A stretch of 64,000 nt of DNA from the NCBI GenBank assembly GCA_965203615.1, contig OZ241900.1:2542001-2606000 (forward strand), written 5' to 3'. Below, piece after piece: positions 14,875-24,166 of the stretch; the first letter of the stretch is position 1; the number at the start of each line of letters is the position of its first letter. Source of the DNA: VXNE01 sp965203615. Its GTDB lineage: Bacteria; Pseudomonadota; Gammaproteobacteria; Pseudomonadales; Azotimanducaceae. A program made the position numbers and the translations under genes. The notes under the pieces were generated by a model that was not told the DNA's origin, did no database searches, and saw only the letters and a list, made by a program, of their open reading frames with translations.

Positions 14875-17376
14875 TCAGGGTCCGATGAATCGCAACGTGC
14901 GGCGGATGTCGATGATGTCTGCGATGGCGTCTTTCAACTCCTGAGCGGTGGGTGTGGCGTGAACCTCGTCGACCGTGGGGTTGCCGCCGTAACCGCGGTC
15001 CACGCACTCTTCGAGCAACGCAATGGCAGCTTGTTCCCAAGGTCTCGTATCGTCGCCGATATAGATCGCATGGATGCGCACGCCACGCTGCCCTGCAATG
15101 CTGCAGGCCTCCAGGAACCAGTCGTCGAGGCGGTCGGTGATGGGATCCTGGAGTTCGGCCGGCGGGGAGGGCGTCAGCCAGGCGGGAACCGAGAAGGGTG
15201 CCGCGTCGCTCACCGGTGGACCGTCTCCGACACGGACCAGGTCCTCCGGCCGACCATAGGCGCTGAATGGCGACGTCGGTCTGCAGAACTGTCCGTTCTG
15301 CGCGGGACGGCCCTCGAAACCGAACTGGTTTGCGGGATCCACCATCACGTCCGTCGCATCCGTGGCCTTGGTCGGCGAATTGTCGTCGTAGCCTCGGAAG
15401 AGCTGCCATGGCGTCATGTCCTTGAGCGCGTTCCCCCAGAGCATCCGGTGTGCGTCGATGACGACCCTTTCCGCTGGTATGTTGGGGTCCAGGGCCGATA
15501 CGGTCGGGTGAACCGCCTGAAAGCCGTCCAGTACTGCGGACATGCCGGCTGACGTAAACACGCCGTTCATGTCGACGTCGAAGCTCCCTGCAAAAGTTGT
15601 CGCGTCATCGGCGGACATGGCCGTCATGTAGTCGGCATAGTAGGTGCCCAGGAAATAGCTGTGACATCGACCGCCTCTAAAGTCCGGATTGCGTGTGATG
15701 GGGTTGGCGGGATTGAAAGACCCGGCGTGTCGGCCGCGCTGGGGATCGCCGAAGTAATTGGCGCCGTCCGATATGATCAGGATGGCCTTCTCCACGAACT
15801 GCGAGCAACCTTGGGTCGTTCCCCCGTCGAGGCACGGCGTGCGCGGCAGGTCGTCGCCCGACACGCTCTTCGAATTCCACACGTCCCGCCATAGCGGGGA
15901 CAGCGTTCGAAGCCCCCAGACGATGCCTAGATGTAGAAACGTCTGGCCCCAATAGGTAGACGAATGCCAATCCACTGTTTCGTAGTGATTTGCCGCCCGC
16001 AGGGCGGCCAGGTCGTCCGTAAGCGGCACGATGGGCGCCTCGGGACAATAGAGACTGCCGCCCCGGTCAAGGGTGCGCAGGTGCCAGTGGTTCCCGGATG
16101 TCGGCAGGCGGGTGGACCACGGAGTGAAAGTCGGAACCAGCGTTCTGTGTATGACCCAGTCGAGATACCCGTCCGCGAATCCGTTAATGCGCGCGTCGGG
16201 CCAGGAGTACGCTGTGAAGCGGGTATTGGGATCGCTCGCGTCCGGGGGCGCGTCGGAGAGGTGCAGCGGCAGGTTGGCGATGCCCGTGGACCCCGGTTCC
16301 CAGCCGGCCACCGTTTTTCTGGCTGGCCAGTTGCTTGTGTCCGATGGGTCCCAGATGGCGGGCCTCGCAGCGGAGTCCCAGTACGCGCCCCACCTTGCCA
16401 TCACGCAGCCGTTCCAGAAGTCTGACCCCTCGAAATCCCACATGCCGACGGTGGGTGCCTGAAGGGAGACGTCTTCCGTCCCGGGCTGGTGCAGGTTCCA
16501 GTCGGCGAGAGCCAGGAAGTCCGGCAGGCTGCGAGACGTCAGCGGTCCCATATCGCCGCCTGTCCCGTAGGCATGGAAGGTGTCGACCCAGTGTGCTTCG
16601 GTGTCGCGCGACGTTTGCGTGCTGTATTCGTCGCCGGTGAGCATGTGCACGTAGCGTTCCTTGGCAGCCGTCTGCGACGTTCCCGAGGTGTCCGCCACGT
16701 TTACGGCGTTCGAGTACGGGACGAGAGCGAGGGTAACGATGCCGGGATTCGTCTTCGACACGTCGTCCACGGTTTGCGCGATGGTGCGGATGGTGTCCTT
16801 CAGCGCGTCCAGCCTCGTGACAGTCCAGCCCGTGGGTTTGGAGCCCATCGATTTCGACACGTCGAGCGCGAGGGCGAATTCGTATTGGCTCGCGTCGAAC
16901 GCCACGATGACGTACTCCCCTTTCAGGGACTCGAGGTTTGCGGCGCCGCCGCCTCCCCACAGACTGGCGAACGCGAACTTGGCGTCTCCCTCGACGCTGA
17001 TGGTGGTCTGGTTGGTGGCGAAGTCGTGATCGACGTCGATGTCGTCCTTGGATATCGTGATGTCGCCCAGCAGACCGCGCATGAAACCCGCGACGCGTTC
17101 CTTGATCTGGTCTTCGACCTTGGTCAGGTCTCCCCGCATGAAGTGCGCGGCGGCGGAAACGCCGGCACGCAGCGCGCCGTCGATCTCCTCCCTCTGCGCT
17201 TCGCGCCAGCCGTAGTTGGTGACCAAGCCGCCGGCCGTTGCCATGGCAAGCATTGCCAGGCTGCCGCCGACAAGCATGGCGCCGCCCTTCCGGCATCGGA
17301 GGAAGCCCGCGACTGATCGCTGGACGCGCCTCAGCCACCCTGCGCGGTTGTTTTTGCCGTGAGAGCTAACGCGCAT
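14875..17376 (-). CDS. tadG: TadG-like Flp pilus assembly protein with vWA domain
   Basis: TadG-type proteins are membrane-anchored pseudopilin-like factors of the Flp pilus. This 833-residue version has an N-terminal 'RCRKGGAMLVGGSLAMLAM' anchor typical of TadE/TadG, then a von Willebrand A domain whose MIDAS reads D-V-S-K-S ('ALDVSKSMGS') near residue 180. The long middle has many W, P and C residues and two 'IISDGANYF'/'IHAIYIGDDT' strands of the vWA core. The bulk is probably periplasmic. ATG at 17376 is preceded two bases earlier by the stop of the TadE-like gene, so the group is an operon. A longer upstream reading has no support. Confidence 0.82.
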   Translation of the reverse strand: MRVSSHGKNNRAGWLRRVQRSVAGFLRCRKGGAMLVGGSLAMLAMATAGGLVTNYGWREAQREEIDGALRAGVSAAAHFMRGDLTKVEDQIKERVAGFMRGLLGDITISKDDIDVDHDFATNQTTISVEGDAKFAFASLWGGGGAANLESLKGEYVIVAFDASQYEFALALDVSKSMGSKPTGWTVTRLDALKDTIRTIAQTVDDVSKTNPGIVTLALVPYSNAVNVADTSGTSQTAAKERYVHMLTGDEYSTQTSRDTEAHWVDTFHAYGTGGDMGPLTSRSLPDFLALADWNLHQPGTEDVSLQAPTVGMWDFEGSDFWNGCVMARWGAYWDSAARPAIWDPSDTSNWPARKTVAGWEPGSTGIANLPLHLSDAPPDASDPNTRFTAYSWPDARINGFADGYLDWVIHRTLVPTFTPWSTRLPTSGNHWHLRTLDRGGSLYCPEAPIVPLTDDLAALRAANHYETVDWHSSTYWGQTFLHLGIVWGLRTLSPLWRDVWNSKSVSGDDLPRTPCLDGGTTQGCSQFVEKAILIISDGANYFGDPQRGRHAGSFNPANPITRNPDFRGGRCHSYFLGTYYADYMTAMSADDATTFAGSFDVDMNGVFTSAGMSAVLDGFQAVHPTVSALDPNIPAERVVIDAHRMLWGNALKDMTPWQLFRGYDDNSPTKATDATDVMVDPANQFGFEGRPAQNGQFCRPTSPFSAYGRPEDLVRVGDGPPVSDAAPFSVPAWLTPSPPAELQDPITDRLDDWFLEACSIAGQRGVRIHAIYIGDDTRPWEQAAIALLEECVDRGYGGNPTVDEVHATPTAQELKDAIADIIDIRRTLRFIGP

Positions 17377-17378
17377 AG

Positions 17379-18089
17379 TCAACACCAGACACAGTCCGAC
17401 AGGTCGTCGATCGAACCCCAGGCAGAGCGCCTTTCCATCACCGGGGCGACGTTGAGCGCCGCAAGTCCAAGGTTCATGAATCGCCTGCCTATCAATCGGG
17501 ACCGCGGACCTTCGCCGAAATGCGAACAACTGTCCACGACAACCCACCACTCCTCAGGCTGCATGTTGCGGCTGACCCATTCTTCGACACCTGGCGCGAC
17601 TTCGGGACCCGGCCCGTCGGGGTCCGCGTCCTCGAAGGTCAGGACGGTCGCGTCTGCGGCGAAGAGGTCTCCTTCGTCCGGCAGGACCCGGGGAACGGCA
17701 GCGCAGCCCCCTGTGCCGGCAGGGAAATCATAGTCATAGAATGCCTTCCTCACCATCGGTGCGCACCACAGGTTGTCGTCGATGCAGGCAGTGCCATCGT
17801 GGCGGGTGGTGGCACGTACCACGACGGCCACGTGCAGCACGCCGCCGCTCGTTTCTCCCAGCCGCGCCGCCGCCGCTTCGATCACGTTTTCCACCGATGC
17901 GTCACTAGTCCAATCGCCGCCGTTGGCGATGAGTTCGGCGATGACGAAGATCTCACGCGCGATGTCGGTGCGGTAGGCCGTAAAGACACGCAAGTCCCAT
18001 ACCGCCGCCGCCAGCACGAGGATGAACGGCACCATCACGATGAACTCGACGGCGGCTGAACCGCGCCGTCCGCGGGCGGACAGGAACAT
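17379..18089 (-). CDS. TadE-like pseudopilin 2
   Basis: A 236-residue protein with an N-terminal TadE-type anchor 'RRGSAAVEFIVMVPFILVL' after a short basic leader. The G-x3-x-E pattern fits pseudopilin processing by the TadV peptidase. The remainder is periplasmic and contains several cysteines and acidic segments. It lies between the shorter TadE-like gene and the TadG-like gene in the same direction, the position of tadF in classic loci. I use the ATG at 18089; the longer frame would overlap the upstream gene heavily. Confidence 0.72.
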   Translation of the reverse strand: MFLSARGRRGSAAVEFIVMVPFILVLAAAVWDLRVFTAYRTDIAREIFVIAELIANGGDWTSDASVENVIEAAAARLGETSGGVLHVAVVVRATTRHDGTACIDDNLWCAPMVRKAFYDYDFPAGTGGCAAVPRVLPDEGDLFAADATVLTFEDADPDGPGPEVAPGVEEWVSRNMQPEEWWVVVDSCSHFGEGPRSRLIGRRFMNLGLAALNVAPVMERRSAWGSIDDLSDCVWC

Positions 18090-18103
18090 TACTCGCGCAC
18101 GGT

Positions 18104-18649
18104 TCAGAACGTTCGGCTGTTTCTGCCCCAGCTCTCGTGTTGCCGGTACATCGCACCCCAGAGCGGCCGGATGGGGCCGAACCAGGGTTGCATGGCAAAC
18201 TGTGAGCGGAGCCGAAGCCAACTACCGTCGCCACCGCAGGATCCTGGCGTGGCATCTGTCCAGTCGACACTGACTTCGGGATCGTCGTCCCAACTGATGG
18301 CGATGCCTATCTCGTCACTCAACGTGACTGCCGGCCACGCATCGTTGTAGCTGAAGACGATGTCCACGGTATCGTTGCCGTTGCGGTCGAACAGCCAGCG
18401 CGCCCCGACGTTCCGGTCAAACGCTCTCTGTATCGTCTCTTCGCATTCGACGTCGCCGTCGGGCAACCCGGAGATTGCCTGCGCGCTCTCATGGGTTACC
18501 CTTGCGAGGGTCTGATCGATCATGGAGATTCGAAACAACTCCCCCGCGAGGCCAAACAGCGTAAGGGAGGCGAGGAAAACGAGCGCAAACTCCACCGCCA
18601 TGGCGCCGGAGGAGTGGCTTCGCATCGACCTGGGCTGACCATTTCGCAT
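18104..18649 (-). CDS. tadE: TadE-like pseudopilin 1
   Basis: This 181-residue protein begins with 'SSGAMAVEFALVFLASLTLF', a TadE-type class III leader with the conserved glutamate five residues after the likely cleavage glycine-alanine region. The rest is a small periplasmic domain with several acidic and aromatic residues. TadE and TadF are pseudopilins that prime or stabilise the Flp pilus. It is first in the tadE-tadE2-tadG group, and its start faces the SPOR/TPR gene across a 95-base divergent region. Confidence 0.78.
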   Translation of the reverse strand: MRNGQPRSMRSHSSGAMAVEFALVFLASLTLFGLAGELFRISMIDQTLARVTHESAQAISGLPDGDVECEETIQRAFDRNVGARWLFDRNGNDTVDIVFSYNDAWPAVTLSDEIGIAISWDDDPEVSVDWTDATPGSCGGDGSWLRLRSQFAMQPWFGPIRPLWGAMYRQHESWGRNSRTF

Positions 18650-18744
18650 AGTGTATGCGGCTGAACGGTGGGGTCGGTGGGTAAGAGGGTTTTCAAATAT
18701 ACTACAGTGGATTCTGCCCTCGCCAATGGGGAACTGAAGAGGTA
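18650..18744. promoter_or_regulatory. divergent promoter region inside the tad locus
   Basis: The 95-base gap between two divergent tad genes contains an AT-rich patch with TATACT at 18698-18703 (rightward -10-like). On the other strand it can be read as TAGTAT or TATATT, with TTGGCG further upstream. No good -35 accompanies the rightward hexamer, so the assignment is tentative. Confidence 0.3.
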
Positions 18745-21222
18745 GTGTTTCTGGCGCCCGTTCTCTCCGTGATCCGCGCGTCGGGTTTCGGTTCAGCTTT
18801 CGGCGTGGCGACGTTACTCATCGGCAGTTGTTCGGTTCTGCCCAACGAAGGCGACAGTTTGCGCGTCAAGCGGGTGGAAGAGGCGGTCTTGCCCATGGCA
18901 CGGATCGCCCTGGAAGCCGAACAGACCGAGACCGCGCAACGACTCTACCTGAGACTCCTCGAAGTCGATCCCGAATCTGTCACGGCGCGTATGGGTTTGG
19001 GCGATATCGCCGTCGCGCGCCGGGATTCGTCGGAAGCGACCCGCTGGTACGCGGCGGCGGTTGCGCACGCGTCGCGCCCGGACGAACGCCACGCGGCACT
19101 GCTGGCGCACGGACGCGCCGCGCTTTCCGGCGGACAACTCACTTCCGCCCGCAAGAGCTTTGCGCGTCTGACTTCCTCGCGAGAGAACGCGCCAACCCTG
19201 AGCGTTGCCTGGGGCCTGAACGGTCTGGGGCTGGTAGCCCTGCTCGAAGGAGACATTCGCGGCGCCATAAGGCTGATGGAACAAGCCGTACTGATGGCGC
19301 CCGAGGAGCAAAGGCTGTCGGACAACCTGTCCCGCGCACTCGACCTGTCTGCGGGAATAGTGCCCGAATCCGCGGGCGCAGAGCGAATGCGGGACATGGT
19401 GGTGGCACCCGATCCCGCGTCATTGCGAGACGCGCGGAGACCGGCAGAAACGGAACCTGCGCCACCACCGGTCGAAGAGGTTCTCCTCGAGGATCGGACG
19501 CGGGAAGCGCCGATCCGGGAACCGGATCGAGTGCGGCGAATCGATGCAAGCGAAGAGCCGCCTCCCGCAAACCGTGCTCCCCGATCCGATGTTCGGCGGA
19601 TAGACAAAAGCGAACTGCGTCCCTACGCCATCAAGGTGGGTGGCGAGTACTACGTGCGTATTGGCGCCTATGACATGCGTTCGGAAGCGCGGGCGGTCGC
19701 GTCGGAACTCGGCCGCGTCACGACCGAACTCATTGATGTCGTCGAATTCGGAGTGGGTGATGGCCGCAATGCGGTCAGGCTGTACCGGGTGCTTGTCGGT
19801 CCGATCGCATCGAGTGCCGGACTGATCGAGTTGATCGCGGCACTGGACAACGTGGGATACGGAGAGGCGCGGGTGCCTCCATCCGTCGCGGCTGAAACCG
19901 GACGGCCGGTGCCGGGCCGTGCACCGCCAGGTCAACGCCCGGCTGGCCCGGAGTTGGTCGAAGTATCCCTGGAACCCGTCGGCGACGAAGCCACGGCCCA
20001 GCAGCCCTCGCCGCAAGAAACCCCGGCGGCGCCGGAGCCCGAACCCGAACCTGAACCCGAGGGATCGATCACGATGTCCGGGGATGAAGTCGAAGAGTCC
20101 AGGGTTGAAGTCGCGTCCCGCGAACCCGCTGATCCGGCGGCGAATGGTGCGGTCACGTCAGTGGGCGACGACGGTCCTGCGCGGAATGTTAGCGACGCTG
20201 GCATCGCATCGACCGCCGTTGCGTCGGAAGTCGAGGCGACTCCGGCGCCTGAACAGAATGACGAAGTTCCTGCCCTGACCGCTGCGGTGGAAGCACCCGC
20301 CCCGCAGGACACCTATCCCGATGCCATGGCGCGGCGCGGTGTTTCTTCCCCGGGTGACCTTGCCCACAACGGGGTGGAGAACCCTGCGGCCGAGCCTCGG
20401 TTTCTGCAGGTGGGCGCATATACGGTTCGTTCGGCCGCGGAATCGCTCGCGGCCGAGGTCGGGAGCGTTGCTCGGGTGCCGGCCCGGGTTGTCGAAGCCG
20501 AACTGGGGAATGGCGAGACGATGTATCGCGTGCAAGTCGGCCCCATCGGTTCGCGCGAAGCGATGCAGGAACTCAGCGAAATGCTCGTTTCCGGAGGCTA
20601 CGGAACCGTGCGCGTGTTGCCCGCGTCGGCGGCGACGGACGGCGCTGGAGAGGTCCCCGCCGTGGAACCCCCGCCACCGGTTTCGCCGGAACAACGGGTG
20701 AAGGCTTTCCTGGTGCACGAGGGTGCGCAGCGTTTTCTGCAGATGGGGGCCTATGCCGTTCGCTCAACGGCGGATACGCTTGCCTCGCAACTGCGACTTG
20801 TCACGTCGGAATCGGTATTCGTTGCTGCGGCGCCGACCGATGACGGGAATCCCCTCTACCGCGTTCGCGTTGGCCCGATCGCGTCCGACGCCGCACTCGC
20901 TACGCTGATCGGCGCACTCAGGTCCAGCTATGGTTCCGGCTGGGTGCTGCCTTCGGTGGAAACGGGCGGCAAGAGCACTGTCTTCGTCGTTCACGAAGGC
21001 TCGGAGCGGTTCCTGCAGATGGGTGCCTATGCGGCCCGCGCGGCGGCGAACGCGCTCGTTGCCGAGTTGCGCGGCCAGGTCGACGGCGAAGTACGCATCA
21101 CGGAAGTTTCGCGTCGTGGCGGTGAGCCGATATACCGGGTCCGGATCGGTCCCATAGTTTCGGAAGAATCGCTGTGGGCGTTGATCGAAGTGGTGGAGTC
21201 GTTGGGATACGTGGTCGACTGA
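18745..21222 (+). CDS. TPR lipoprotein with four SPOR domains (TadD-like)
   Basis: An 825-residue exported protein with an N-terminal hydrophobic stretch ending 'LLIGSCS', a plausible lipobox. Residues about 45-200 form TPR-like helices ('ETAQRLYLRLLEVDPES', 'GAIRLMEQAVLMAPEE'), as in the TadD pilotin. After an acidic proline-rich linker come four SPOR-type modules, each with 'YxRIGAY/FLQxGAY' and 'YRVxVGPI', at roughly 285-375, 545-625, 650-730 and 745-825. SPOR domains bind denuded glycan strands at septa and poles. The protein may anchor the pilus secretin to peptidoglycan. GTG start with AGAGG close upstream. It is the only rightward gene of the tad locus and converges with tadZ, four bases away. 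Confidence 0.72.
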   Translation: MFLAPVLSVIRASGFGSAFGVATLLIGSCSVLPNEGDSLRVKRVEEAVLPMARIALEAEQTETAQRLYLRLLEVDPESVTARMGLGDIAVARRDSSEATRWYAAAVAHASRPDERHAALLAHGRAALSGGQLTSARKSFARLTSSRENAPTLSVAWGLNGLGLVALLEGDIRGAIRLMEQAVLMAPEEQRLSDNLSRALDLSAGIVPESAGAERMRDMVVAPDPASLRDARRPAETEPAPPPVEEVLLEDRTREAPIREPDRVRRIDASEEPPPANRAPRSDVRRIDKSELRPYAIKVGGEYYVRIGAYDMRSEARAVASELGRVTTELIDVVEFGVGDGRNAVRLYRVLVGPIASSAGLIELIAALDNVGYGEARVPPSVAAETGRPVPGRAPPGQRPAGPELVEVSLEPVGDEATAQQPSPQETPAAPEPEPEPEPEGSITMSGDEVEESRVEVASREPADPAANGAVTSVGDDGPARNVSDAGIASTAVASEVEATPAPEQNDEVPALTAAVEAPAPQDTYPDAMARRGVSSPGDLAHNGVENPAAEPRFLQVGAYTVRSAAESLAAEVGSVARVPARVVEAELGNGETMYRVQVGPIGSREAMQELSEMLVSGGYGTVRVLPASAATDGAGEVPAVEPPPPVSPEQRVKAFLVHEGAQRFLQMGAYAVRSTADTLASQLRLVTSESVFVAAAPTDDGNPLYRVRVGPIASDAALATLIGALRSSYGSGWVLPSVETGGKSTVFVVHEGSERFLQMGAYAARAAANALVAELRGQVDGEVRITEVSRRGGEPIYRVRIGPIVSEESLWALIEVVESLGYVVD

Positions 21223-21226
21223 ACCG

Positions 21227-22321
21227 TCACCCGCTCTCTTCGGCCGAACTCAACCCCAGCATGGGTAACAGGAACTGGTTGAGCACGGCGCGCTCGCGCC
21301 GGGAAATCGCCCTTTCGGGCTCGCCCAGGGCCATGGCGCGTGCCATTCCCTTGATGTACGGAATCTCGAAGTCCGGCAGTCGACCGCCAAAACCCGATCG
21401 CAGTTGATCCTGGCTGATCAACCTCGGCAAGGGCCGCGTGTGGTTCATGACCAGCGTGGATGTTGCGCCGTCGAGAATGCGTAGCCAGCGGATGGCAATC
21501 GATATCCCGGCCGGAGTGGGTTCGAAAACGATGACGTGGTTCGAAACGAGGTTGCGCAACGTGTCGACATGGAATGTTTGCGCCCCGGAAATCAGGATCA
21601 TGTGCGCTTGCAGCGACAGCGCTTCGAGCAGGGTGGGCAGGCCCTTGTCGTCGAAGTCCTCTCTTCCCGCCTGGTCTACCGGATGCGCCACGAGGCCGAT
21701 GCGAGGCGATACGCGAGCTTGCAGCCGTTCGATCGACATCTCGCCGTCGGTCTCCAGTGCCTGGGCCAGGCCGCGCATCGGCTGTGTGTCGAACGCGAGC
21801 GAAAGGGAGCCGAAACTCGGATCGAGGTCGACGCAACTGATGTATCGGCCCGCGTCGGCGGCGGTGCGCGCCAACAGGGTCGTTAGCGTATTGGTCCCCA
21901 TGCCCTTGCCCAGGATCAGCAGGATCCGGCTCGTCTGCACCTCCGGCCGTTCCTCTTCTGCATTGATGGCCGCGATTTCGCGCATGGCGTTCCGCAAACC
22001 GGTGGAGTCGAGCGGCTTCGGCAGGTAGAGAAAAATCCCCCCGCGATAGAGTTCGTTCGCCAGTGCCACGTTGTTTTCGGAACCCGTGGCGAGCACTACG
22101 GTTTCCGGGCGGCACACCTGCATCAGCGCAGGAACATAGACGATGGGATTCTGTTCGCCATCGAGATCGATGAGGAGCGTTTCCGGGGACCGGTCTGTCC
22201 GATAGGTCAGGGCGGCGGTGCGAACGGTCCCGCGCCTGACGGTCGCCTGCGGGTCGACTTCGTCAACAAGGTGCCGGCTGGCGGCGTCGTGGAGGTAAGC
22301 GACTAGTTCTGTATCGGCCAT
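21227..22321 (-). CDS. tadZ: TadZ/CpaE-like pilus localisation ATPase
   Basis: TadZ/CpaE proteins place Flp pili at a pole, using a receiver-like N-terminal domain and a MinD/ParA-like ATPase fold. The 364-residue protein has the pseudo-receiver ('LLIDLDGEQNPIVYVPAL') and the ATPase strands 'SCVDLDPSFGSLSLAFD' and 'HMILISGAQTFHVDTL'. The deviant Walker A lysines are changed: the loop reads 'ILGKGMGTNTLT' where KGGVGKT is expected, so ATP binding may be weak, as in other atypical TadZ proteins. It follows the small lipoprotein and rcpA in the leftward operon. Confidence 0.8.
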   Translation of the reverse strand: MADTELVAYLHDAASRHLVDEVDPQATVRRGTVRTAALTYRTDRSPETLLIDLDGEQNPIVYVPALMQVCRPETVVLATGSENNVALANELYRGGIFLYLPKPLDSTGLRNAMREIAAINAEEERPEVQTSRILLILGKGMGTNTLTTLLARTAADAGRYISCVDLDPSFGSLSLAFDTQPMRGLAQALETDGEMSIERLQARVSPRIGLVAHPVDQAGREDFDDKGLPTLLEALSLQAHMILISGAQTFHVDTLRNLVSNHVIVFEPTPAGISIAIRWLRILDGATSTLVMNHTRPLPRLISQDQLRSGFGGRLPDFEIPYIKGMARAMALGEPERAISRRERAVLNQFLLPMLGLSSAEESG

Positions 22322-22375
22322 CGACTATCGGCGACTCCATGGGTTCCGCGTCGTCGACATCATCGACGTGTGCTC

Positions 22376-22591
22376 TCAGCCTCCTTCTTCTTCGGCGGCG
22401 CCGCGCCAACCCTCGACGGCTTGTACTGCCGGCTTCGCGTCGCTCGGCCCTTCGGACAGTTTCGCCGACTCGACCATCAGTTCCATTACGAAGTCCACGT
22501 ACGCGCCTTCATTCACCGGCTGCGGTTGAGACTGGCAAGCGCACAACAGTCCTGCGAGGGCGATCAATCCACATATACGAAGGCACTGCAT
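22376..22591 (-). CDS. small tad-locus lipoprotein
   Basis: A 71-residue protein with a signal sequence ending in 'LAGLLCACQS', a good lipobox, and a short acidic mature part ('YVDFVMELMVESAKL'). It sits between the secretin and tadZ genes in the same direction. Small lipoproteins near Tad secretins can act in secretin assembly, but nothing in this sequence proves that role. No known family is recognised. Confidence 0.6.
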   Translation of the reverse strand: MQCLRICGLIALAGLLCACQSQPQPVNEGAYVDFVMELMVESAKLSEGPSDAKPAVQAVEGWRGAAEEEGG

Positions 22592-22687
22592 CTCTGATTC
22601 GCCTCTATGTTCGAGCGGGCTAGCGATTCTACGGTTTCGCCAGCTTTGCCCGCAAGAAGGAGTCGTCGGGGCGCCAGCGGTGGTCGA

Positions 22688-24160
22688 TCAGTAGTAGAAC
22701 TCATTGCCGAGTCGTCGCGCGGGATCGGCCAGCGAGCGCGCGACCCCGCCCAGCGCTGCCGTGTCCTGGGCGCCGACGGCGGCAACGATTCGCGGCGTGA
22801 CGACGATAATCAGTTCAACTGACCGATCCGTATCGCGCGTCGAGCGGAACAGGCCACCCCACACCGGGATGTCCTTCAACAGCGGTATGCCCGTATTCGA
22901 GCTTCCTGTCGTGCGGCGGTACAAACCCGCGATCGCGATCGATTCACCGTCGCCCAGTTCGACCGTCGTCGCAGCGGAGCGTTCGTTGATGTTGGGCACG
23001 AAGGCGCCGAAGATGTTCGCGCCGCCCGCGGCGACTTCCCGAATTCGCGGTTGCACGGTAAGGGAGATCTGGTCGTTGTCCAGAACGGTTGGGGTAAAGG
23101 TCAGACTCACGCCCGTCTGCCGGTATTCCGTGCCGACGGTGCCCCCTTCGGCAACGGTGGGCACCGGTATTTCGACGCCGGAGAAAAACTCGGCCGGCTG
23201 ACCGCTTACCGCGGTGATGTTCGGTCGGGCAAGAACCACGGCCAGTCCGTTTTCCGCCAGGGCTTCAAGGAAAGCGGATGCACGGTATTTGGCACCGTGA
23301 ATGTCCTTGTAGTGCGCGAGGACGATACCGCCATCGCCGCCCCGGCTGCCCCGGACGACGCCGGGTTCCTGCGTCTGGAGTTCTGCTTGCGTCGCGCCCG
23401 CCGTGGCTTCTTCCACCAATCGGCCGATACCTGCAGGCAGGTCGCTGGAAATCAGCGGTGCGAATGAAAGGTTCTGCGAATACACGTCGGCAATTTGCAG
23501 GGCACCCGTTCCCAGGCGTACCCCGGACACCAGGGTCCGCAGGGGGTGCGCGAAGGGGTTGATATCGAGCGACCAGTCAATGCCGAGTTCCCGGGTGACG
23601 TTGCGGGACACCTCGGAGATCACCGCCTCGAGATTGACCTGGACCGGACTGTCGAGGGAAACCGCGTCGACAACCTGGGTGTCGCCCGCCACGGTCCGCA
23701 CAGCGCGCATCACGAGCTCCGCCTGCGACGGACTCTTGGCCTCGCCCGCGACGAATAGCGTATCGCCAATGGAATCGACCCGTATGTCGGCCCTGTCACC
23801 GACAATCCGCGACACTACGGCCTGCGCATCCTCCGACTGTTGGGTCCGAACTTCAACGTTGTACGTGCCCAATAGCGAGTTGCCGGTGTCGTACACCTCG
23901 AGGCGGGTGGTGCCGGGCGCATAACCCAGTACGGCGAGGTTGCGCGCGTCCAGCACTTCGACGTCGGCAGTATCGGGATCGACGACAAGGGCGGTGCCGA
24001 TATCGGTCGAATAGGTGAGGGTCTCGGAGCGGCCCGGCAGCAGGCTGATGGTCTGATTCTCCGCGGGCTCGGCCAACGTGGTGAGTCCGAGACAGCAGGC
24101 GATCGTTGCGCATACGCATGCGATTGCGCGTGACGGGGACGGTGTGGGTGTGCCGCGCAT
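22688..24160 (-). CDS. rcpA: Tad outer-membrane secretin RcpA/CpaC
   Basis: RcpA forms the outer-membrane channel for the Flp pilus. The 490-residue protein has a signal peptide, an N-terminal pilus-secretin domain ('LLPGRSETLTYSTDIGTALV'), a BON-like region ('DRADIRVDSIGDTLFVAGEA') and a C-terminal secretin domain with 'GVEIPVPTVAEGGTVGTEY', 'VQPRIREVA' and the closing 'GESIAIAGLYRR', 'PLLKDIPVWGGLFRS' motifs. It starts six bases after the rcpC stop and is followed by the lipoprotein gene, fitting an flp-tadV-rcpC-rcpA-tadZ operon. Confidence 0.93.
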   Translation of the reverse strand: MRGTPTPSPSRAIACVCATIACCLGLTTLAEPAENQTISLLPGRSETLTYSTDIGTALVVDPDTADVEVLDARNLAVLGYAPGTTRLEVYDTGNSLLGTYNVEVRTQQSEDAQAVVSRIVGDRADIRVDSIGDTLFVAGEAKSPSQAELVMRAVRTVAGDTQVVDAVSLDSPVQVNLEAVISEVSRNVTRELGIDWSLDINPFAHPLRTLVSGVRLGTGALQIADVYSQNLSFAPLISSDLPAGIGRLVEEATAGATQAELQTQEPGVVRGSRGGDGGIVLAHYKDIHGAKYRASAFLEALAENGLAVVLARPNITAVSGQPAEFFSGVEIPVPTVAEGGTVGTEYRQTGVSLTFTPTVLDNDQISLTVQPRIREVAAGGANIFGAFVPNINERSAATTVELGDGESIAIAGLYRRTTGSSNTGIPLLKDIPVWGGLFRSTRDTDRSVELIIVVTPRIVAAVGAQDTAALGGVARSLADPARRLGNEFYY

Positions 24161-24166
24161 TACAAC

